A DNA stretch of 64,000 bases from Thiopseudomonas denitrificans (GTDB lineage Bacteria > Pseudomonadota > Gammaproteobacteria > Pseudomonadales > Pseudomonadaceae), in the NCBI RefSeq assembly GCF_002866065.1, contig NZ_LNJZ01000003.1, forward strand, positions 324,667 through 388,666, written 5' to 3'. Positions 59,903-64,000 of the stretch are shown here, one piece after another. Both the position numbers and the translations under genes were made by a program. The notes under the pieces were generated by a model. The model was not told the origin of the DNA and made no database searches. It worked only from the letters and a program-made list of their open reading frames with translations. Positions within the stretch are counted from its first letter, which is position 1. Each line of letters begins with the position of its first letter.

Positions 59903-60238
59903 ATGAATCAGGCTATGGAGTTCGTGGAAACCAGCGTGTTTACGCGTCAGATAGATGAGCTGGCAACCGATGACGAGCTGCGGGTGTTGCAGGCCGAGCT
60001 GATTGGGCAACCCGACAAGGGGAGTCTGATCAAGGGCAGTGGCGGTTTGCGCAAGGTGCGTATGGCCACGGCAAACGCGGGTAAAAGCGGCAGTATTCGT
60101 GTTATCTATTACTGGCGGCATGCGCAACGGATTTATTTGTTGCTGGCCTACCCCAAGTCGCAGCGGGATACCTTGTCTGCCAGTGAACTGGACGTTTTAA
60201 AGGCGCTGGCCCGTCAGTTGAAAGGAGAAAAGCCATGA
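59903..60238 (+). CDS. RelE/HigB-type toxin of a type II toxin-antitoxin pair
   Basis: A 111-residue protein with the HigB2/RelE-like pattern: ETSVFTRQIDELATDDELRVLQ, GSGGLRKVRMATANAGKSGSIRVIYYW and a basic C-terminal end (LLLAYPKSQRDTLSASEL). Such toxins cleave mRNA on the ribosome. It overlaps the antitoxin gene by 4 bases in toxin-first order, as in higBA-type pairs. AGGG lies upstream of the ATG at 59903. Confidence 0.85.
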   Translation: MNQAMEFVETSVFTRQIDELATDDELRVLQAELIGQPDKGSLIKGSGGLRKVRMATANAGKSGSIRVIYYWRHAQRIYLLLAYPKSQRDTLSASELDVLKALARQLKGEKP

Positions 60239-60519
60239 CTTTTTTTACCGATCTTGAAGCCTCATTGAAAGAGGCAGTCGCCATCGAGCAGGGCACGCAG
60301 CAAGCGGGCCGCTGCACACGCTATGACATGGCGGATGTCAAAGCCATCCGCAAGCAGCTGGATGTCTCCCAGGCCGACTTCGCTGCAGCACTGGGCACCA
60401 GTGTGGATACCATTAAAAGCTGGGAATCCCGGCGGCGTAATCCAACCGGGCTGGCGGCCAGGGTGCTGGCTGCCATACAGGAAGATCACGACCTGTATTA
60501 CCAGCTCGCCCGGCAGTGA
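60235..60519 (+). CDS. HigA/NadS-type antitoxin with HTH domain
   Basis: A 94-residue protein with an N-terminal toxin-contact stretch and a C-terminal HTH (VKAIRKQLDVSQADFAAALGTSVDTIKSWESRRRNPTG region, about residues 34-70), the NadS/HigA form. It should neutralise the preceding toxin and repress the pair's promoter. It ends 7 bases before the convergent methyltransferase gene stop. Confidence 0.86.
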   Translation: MTFFTDLEASLKEAVAIEQGTQQAGRCTRYDMADVKAIRKQLDVSQADFAAALGTSVDTIKSWESRRRNPTGLAARVLAAIQEDHDLYYQLARQ

Positions 60520-60526
60520 TCCGGCA

Positions 60527-61114
60527 TCAGCCGCGCTTGCGCATGATCAACTGCACCACACTGGCCACGCCGGTGTGGCCACGACCTTCCAGCACTTCGC
60601 GCTCGATTTCCTGACCGAGCAGCATGTCCGAGTTGGAAAAATCTTTCAGCAGTTCATCCAGACTGAACAGCATGTCGGGATTTTTCGGGCCGCCGGTGCT
60701 GCGCGGTAGTTGTGCCTGACTGTAGCCTTCCAGCAGAAAGATGCCGCCGGGTTGCAGTGCCTGCTCGACCCTTTGATGCAGCTGGCGGCGGGCTGCTCCG
60801 GGCAAGTGGGCAAAGATCGAAACAGCACCCTGAATGCTGCCGGCGGGCGGTGCAAAGTCGTTCAGGTCCGCCACTTCGGTATCAAAATTGACATTGCGAC
60901 TGGCGGCCAGCGTGCGGGCTTTTGCCAGACCGGTTTCCGAGCCGTCTACCGCCCACACATCCAGCCCCTGTTCGGCCATGAATACCGCATTGCGGCCTTC
61001 GCCTTCGGCCAGGCTCAAGATACGCCCGGACAGCTTGCCGATGTGTTCCGCCAGGAAGTCGTTGGGGCTGGTGCCGTAATAATAGTCGTCACCACTGTAG
61101 ACCTCATTCCACAT
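60527..61114 (-). CDS. class I SAM-dependent methyltransferase
   Basis: A 195-residue protein with the start MWNEVYSGDDYYYGTSPNDF and SAM-binding motifs GRILSLAEGEGRNAVFMAE (motif I, GEGRN) and VDGSETGLAKA, close to the tellurite-resistance/thiopurine-like small methyltransferases. Its substrate cannot be told. The ATG at 61114 overlaps the DUF2218 gene by 11 bases, so the two are coupled behind a weak Fur-like site. Longer upstream frames run into DUF2218 and are not used. Confidence 0.8.
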   Translation of the reverse strand: MWNEVYSGDDYYYGTSPNDFLAEHIGKLSGRILSLAEGEGRNAVFMAEQGLDVWAVDGSETGLAKARTLAASRNVNFDTEVADLNDFAPPAGSIQGAVSIFAHLPGAARRQLHQRVEQALQPGGIFLLEGYSQAQLPRSTGGPKNPDMLFSLDELLKDFSNSDMLLGQEIEREVLEGRGHTGVASVVQLIMRKRG

Positions 61115-61397
61115 TGCTGCTGCTCCAGAGCGGCTCGGCCAGCTCGGCTTTTGCCATGCGTTTGAGGTGATCAAATACCACCTGCTGCATGCGCCCGGAA
61201 GCTGCCTCGTCAGGGCAGTCAAGCTTGATGTGCAGCCGTTCGGTATCGGCTGTCAGCAGGCAGCGGCTTTCGCCAAAGTCTATACGGCCCAGACCGTCTT
61301 CCGCTTCCACGGTGAGTTTGTGCGACCAGTGGGCGCACAGGCGTTTGATGAGACGATGGGCTTCGCTGGTGTCGAGGGTGGCGTAGGTAGTCAGCAT
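61104..61397 (-). CDS. DUF2218 domain protein
   Basis: A 97-residue protein: LTTYATLDTSEAHRLIKRLCAHWSHK, then FGESRCLLTADTERLHIKLD, fitting DUF2218, a small family often next to siderophore-interacting reductases. The ATG at 61397 has GGGAA upstream; an ATG at 61409 is less likely. It is followed by a methyltransferase (11-base overlap). A weak Fur-like site at 61419-61437 suggests iron control. No activity is known to me. Confidence 0.75.
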   Translation of the reverse strand: MLTTYATLDTSEAHRLIKRLCAHWSHKLTVEAEDGLGRIDFGESRCLLTADTERLHIKLDCPDEAASGRMQQVVFDHLKRMAKAELAEPLWSSSNVE

Positions 61398-61418
61398 GTA
61401 GGTTCCCATAAAATATTG

Positions 61419-61437
61419 GCATTAATGCTAATGATTA
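61419..61437. promoter_or_regulatory. possible Fur box upstream of DUF2218
   Basis: GCATTAATGCTAATGATTA contains the half site AATGATTATC of the Fur consensus, 22 bases upstream of the DUF2218 start. The other half is degenerate. Confidence 0.45.
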
Positions 61438-61484
61438 TCTTTTATAATGCAAGCCGTAAAAATGGAACACTGTTGTGCACAATA

Positions 61485-61760
61485 TCATGCACCGGCTGAC
61501 TGGCCGGAGTATTTGTGCGCGGCGCTGAATCGTGCAACGCGGCAACCATTGAGGGTGGCCATGTGGAACAGATGGCGCACGACTTCCTTGGTTGCCGAGG
61601 CGGTGCTGGTGCGCAGGTCACCGGGGCAGATGTCGCCGTTGCGGCACAGTTCCTCCAGTACCGGGGCGGGAAAGTCCACGCAAACCCGGCCACTGTCGCG
61701 ATGGATGACTTGCAGATAAGGCTGGGGACGTTCCAGCCAAGCGTTGATGAAGTAGGTCAT
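61485..61760 (-). CDS. small protein of unknown function, Fur-boxed
   Basis: A 91-residue protein starting MTYFINAWLERPQPYLQV, with two Cys (ELCRNGDICPGDL) and no signal peptide or membrane segment. I do not recognise a family. The start at 61760 is used because a strong Fur box lies 31-49 bases upstream; a longer frame would begin inside that box. It lies 87 bases before the DUF2218 start and between iron genes, so an iron-starvation role is plausible. Confidence 0.55.
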   Translation of the reverse strand: MTYFINAWLERPQPYLQVIHRDSGRVCVDFPAPVLEELCRNGDICPGDLRTSTASATKEVVRHLFHMATLNGCRVARFSAAHKYSGQSAGA

Positions 61761-61790
61761 GCGGATTCTCCAACAGTCAAAAAACATAAC

Positions 61791-61809
61791 GAGAATAATT
61801 CTCATTATC
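61791..61809. promoter_or_regulatory. Fur box upstream of small unknown gene
   Basis: GAGAATAATTCTCATTATC is a strong match to the Fur consensus, with GAGAAT/ATTCTC symmetry. Confidence 0.78.
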
Positions 61810-61912
61810 TATAATTGCAAGCTGATTCTGCAATTGCCGTAACCGATTTTGGCGAACATATTGGAGATCGCATAACAGGGTGGCGCAGCGATAAAAACCA
61901 CCGGATATTATT

Positions 61913-61929
61913 GATAATGATTATCATCA
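61913..61929. promoter_or_regulatory. Fur box upstream of truncated receptor
   Basis: GATAATGATTATCATCA is almost the canonical Fur box, about 150 bases upstream of the receptor start at 62081. Confidence 0.85.
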
Positions 61930-62080
61930 ATGTTAGTGTGCCATCCCGCTTTGCTGCGAAAGATCACCATTCTTGTCCGGGGACATGTCGACCGATCTGC
62001 AGCAAGGAAACCGCGTGCTGTAGCTGTTAGAATGCACCGGATTTCTGACCATGACATTGAATTTTCACGAGCTTTTACCC

Positions 62081-63259
62081 ATGAACCGAACCCGACTTGC
62101 CGTAGTGATTGCCGCCGCGATTACCCCCTTGATGGCTGCGCACGCACAGGAAAAAACCACTCTTCTGGATACCATGACTGTAGTGGGTACCCGTACCGAA
62201 ACCACGGTGCGTGACAACCCGGCGTCGGTGTCGGTGGTCGAGCGCGAGCAGATCGAGAAACGCGGTGCCGACAGCGTGGCCGAGTTGCTGCGTGACGTGC
62301 CCGGTGTTTCGGTGGTGGATACCGCCGTGGCCGGCATGAAGCGCATCCGCATCCGTGGCGAGCAGTCCAACCGTGTGGTGATTCTAGTTGATGGCCAGGA
62401 GATGACCGACCACAGCTCCTTTGGTGCGCCTTTCCTGATTGATCCGTCCAATATCGAGCGTATCGAGGTGGTGCGTGGCCCGGCCTCGGTGATGCACGGT
62501 GCCAAGGCGATTGGTGGCGTGATCAACGTGATCACCAAGAAAGGCGCAACCGATCCGGTAGTGGTCGAGCTGGGTGCGGGTTACTTCAGTGGCAGCAAGG
62601 GCAAGCAGGCTTCGGCGGCGGTGTCCGGTACGCTGGACCGTTTTGATTATCGTTTGGCAGTGAGTGGTGATGACCACAAGGACCGCCGCGTGGCCAAGGG
62701 TCGTCATAGCCCGGACAGCACCAAGCTGCCCAACTCCGGCTCCGAAAACAAGGACGCCAGTCTGCACCTTGGCATGAAGCTGGGTGAGCGCGAGAACCAC
62801 TACCTGTCGTTCAAGGCCAATGAGCACCGGCTGAAAGCGGATGGCTGGGAAGACAACTTCTCGCTGGTGAAGGGATTGCCAGCGGCGGGAATCGTGAACT
62901 CGGTTTCGGCAGGTCATATCGATGTGACCCAGTTCAATGCCAACCTGCCCAAGCGTGATTTGAAAAAAGCCGGCTTGTACTACGAGGGCACTGATTTGAG
63001 CCCGCTTGTGCGCAAGGTTAGTGCTGATGTGTTTTATCAGAAGGTCGATCGCGAGTTTGACAACTTCATCCGCCTGGAAGGGGATGATGTGGTCTATGAA
63101 TTGTTTGGTAGCCCGCTCCCACCTTCGCAGATTGCTTTAAGCATGGCTTCAAGCTCAAAAGACACAACCAAAACCTTTGGTGGCAGCACACAGATTGATC
63201 TTGCCCTTCACGAAGATCATTACACAGTAGCTGGTTTACAATATTACCTCGGCAATTAA
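62081..63259 (+). pseudogene. TonB-dependent receptor truncated by IS630-family insertion
   Basis: A signal peptide (ending MAAHAQ) and an intact plug (about residues 20-150; MTVVGTRTETTVRDNPASVSVV, RIRIRGEQSNRVVILVDGQ, GPASVMHGAKAIGG) are followed by the first part of the barrel. The frame then ends after LQYYLGN at 63257-63259, about 10 bases before the transposase stop. At 392 residues it lacks most of the barrel (relatives are about 650-750), so it should be non-functional. The plug is of the haem/CirA-like type. A near-perfect Fur box upstream shows it was an iron gene. The 3' part may lie beyond the IS. Confidence 0.8.
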
Positions 63260-63269
63260 ATAGGCCATA

Positions 63270-64000
63270 TCAGGCGGCATAAGCAATCTTGGGGTGTCGG
63301 AAGTAAGAAGAAACTCGTCCCGGCCTCCGCTGGATACGCCTTAGTATTGAACGAACCCGCTCTTCAAGTTCAGCCTGCGTACGCGCAGCCCTGCCAGTTT
63401 TTAACTGTTGTTTAAGGTCGCCGTTCAGGTATTCGTCTGGATTGAGCTCTGGCGCATAAGCGGGCAGAAAAAATAACTCAATTTGCTCTTTTCTGGCCTC
63501 GACCCAAGCTGCGACTTTCTTGCTGTGGTGCACTCGCAGGTTATCGAGAATCAGAAATATTTTTCTGCCTTCCGAGCCGCGAACAAGGCGATCCAGAAAG
63601 CGAATCAACACCTGGGATGTCATCGTTTCCCGGTACATCATGAAGCGCAATTTACCTCGGTTGGTAACACTAGAAATCATATTGGTTGCAAACCGGCTAC
63701 CGCTAACCAGTCGTACTGGTGTCTTGCCTGCCGGTGCAAAGCTGCGGCCACCGTGGCTGTCGCTACGTACTCCAGTCTCGTCAGCCCACTGGATTTCGGC
63801 GTTTTCGACCTTTGCACGCTGGGCAATCAGCGGATATTCCTCATCCAGCCAGCGCTGCACCACCTTTGGATTCTGCTGATAAGCCCGCTTTAGCGGACGC
63901 TGTGGAGTGTAACCCCAGCGCTTGAGGTACTCGCCTACAGTACGTACCGGCATCAGAAAGTCGCAGCGTTCCTGAATCAGCTCGCGCACCGCATCGCGTG
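63270..64000 (-). mobile_element. IS630-family transposase (partial, runs off window)
   Basis: The frame is open from the right edge to a TGA at 63270-63272, giving about 243 visible residues. It has the DDE residues in WADETG, LILDNLRVHH and PELNPDEYLNGDLK, the IS630/Tc1-mariner-type pattern, and a YLKRWGYTPQRP helix-turn-helix end. The IS630 family targets TA, and a TA lies at the receptor junction (63260-63262). The 5' end and far inverted repeat are outside the window. Confidence 0.88.

Overview
The window reads as a chromosomal segment of a Gram-negative gammaproteobacterium of fairly high GC. Outer-membrane TonB-dependent receptors, FecI/FecR surface signalling, Fur- and Zur-type palindromes, an OprD-type porin and PfeA/PfeE-like genes suggest a Pseudomonadales-like host, but nothing here fixes the species. 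No rRNA, tRNA or CRISPR array was seen. Almost the whole window concerns metal and haem acquisition: seven TonB-dependent receptors (one truncated by an IS), two FecCD-type ABC importers, two FecI/FecR pairs, a Zur-type zinc locus, and two copies of an unusual locus built on an exported CobN-like chelatase.

Region by region. 1-2.3 kb: DUF2271 tail, DUF4198 protein and a membrane-anchored flavodoxin/FAD reductase. 2.5-4.5 kb: outer-membrane barrel and an exported choloylglycine-hydrolase-family (Ntn) enzyme. 4.6-12.3 kb (minus strand): sigma factor, FecR, STN-type receptor, hemophilin-like secreted haemophore and its Slam exporter. 12.6-17.8 kb: a four-gene ABC/DUF2796/DUF3299 operon divergent from a ZnuD-like zinc receptor, with a Zur-like box between them. 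18-23.3 kb (minus): a second sigma/FecR/receptor set followed by a ChaN lipoprotein. 23.4-33.7 kb: a haem-type receptor divergent, across a Fur box, from ExbB-like, DUF2149 and CobN-like genes, then a siderophore esterase and a FepA/PfeA-type receptor. 33.9-41 kb (minus): a class II microcin operon with a C39-peptidase ABC exporter, HlyD adaptor, TolC, two small membrane proteins and a YcfD-like JmjC oxygenase. 41.4-48.5 kb: LysR regulator divergent from a Fur-boxed operon of a FecCD-type importer, pseudoazurin, OprD porin and MFS permease. 48.8-55.8 kb: second chelatase locus (receptor, CobN-like, ExbB-like, DUF2149, HemP). 55.9-59.8 kb: catecholate-type siderophore ABC importer with two permeases. 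59.9-60.5 kb: toxin-antitoxin pair. 60.5-61.8 kb: small Fur-boxed operons (methyltransferase, DUF2218, unknown). 62-64 kb: a Fur-boxed receptor gene cut by an IS630-family element that runs off the window.

How it fits together (inference). Receptors bring haem, siderophores or zinc chelates across the outer membrane; ABC importers take metal across the inner membrane; the exported CobN-like proteins, each paired with an ExbB-like channel and a DUF2149 protein, look placed to handle a metallated tetrapyrrole or other chelate in the periplasm. The most novel candidates are the paired CobN-like loci (one with HemP), the microcin operon carrying a ribosomal-oxygenase-like hydroxylase, the hemophilin/Slam system under sigma/anti-sigma control, and the Fur-boxed importer/cupredoxin/porin/MFS operon.
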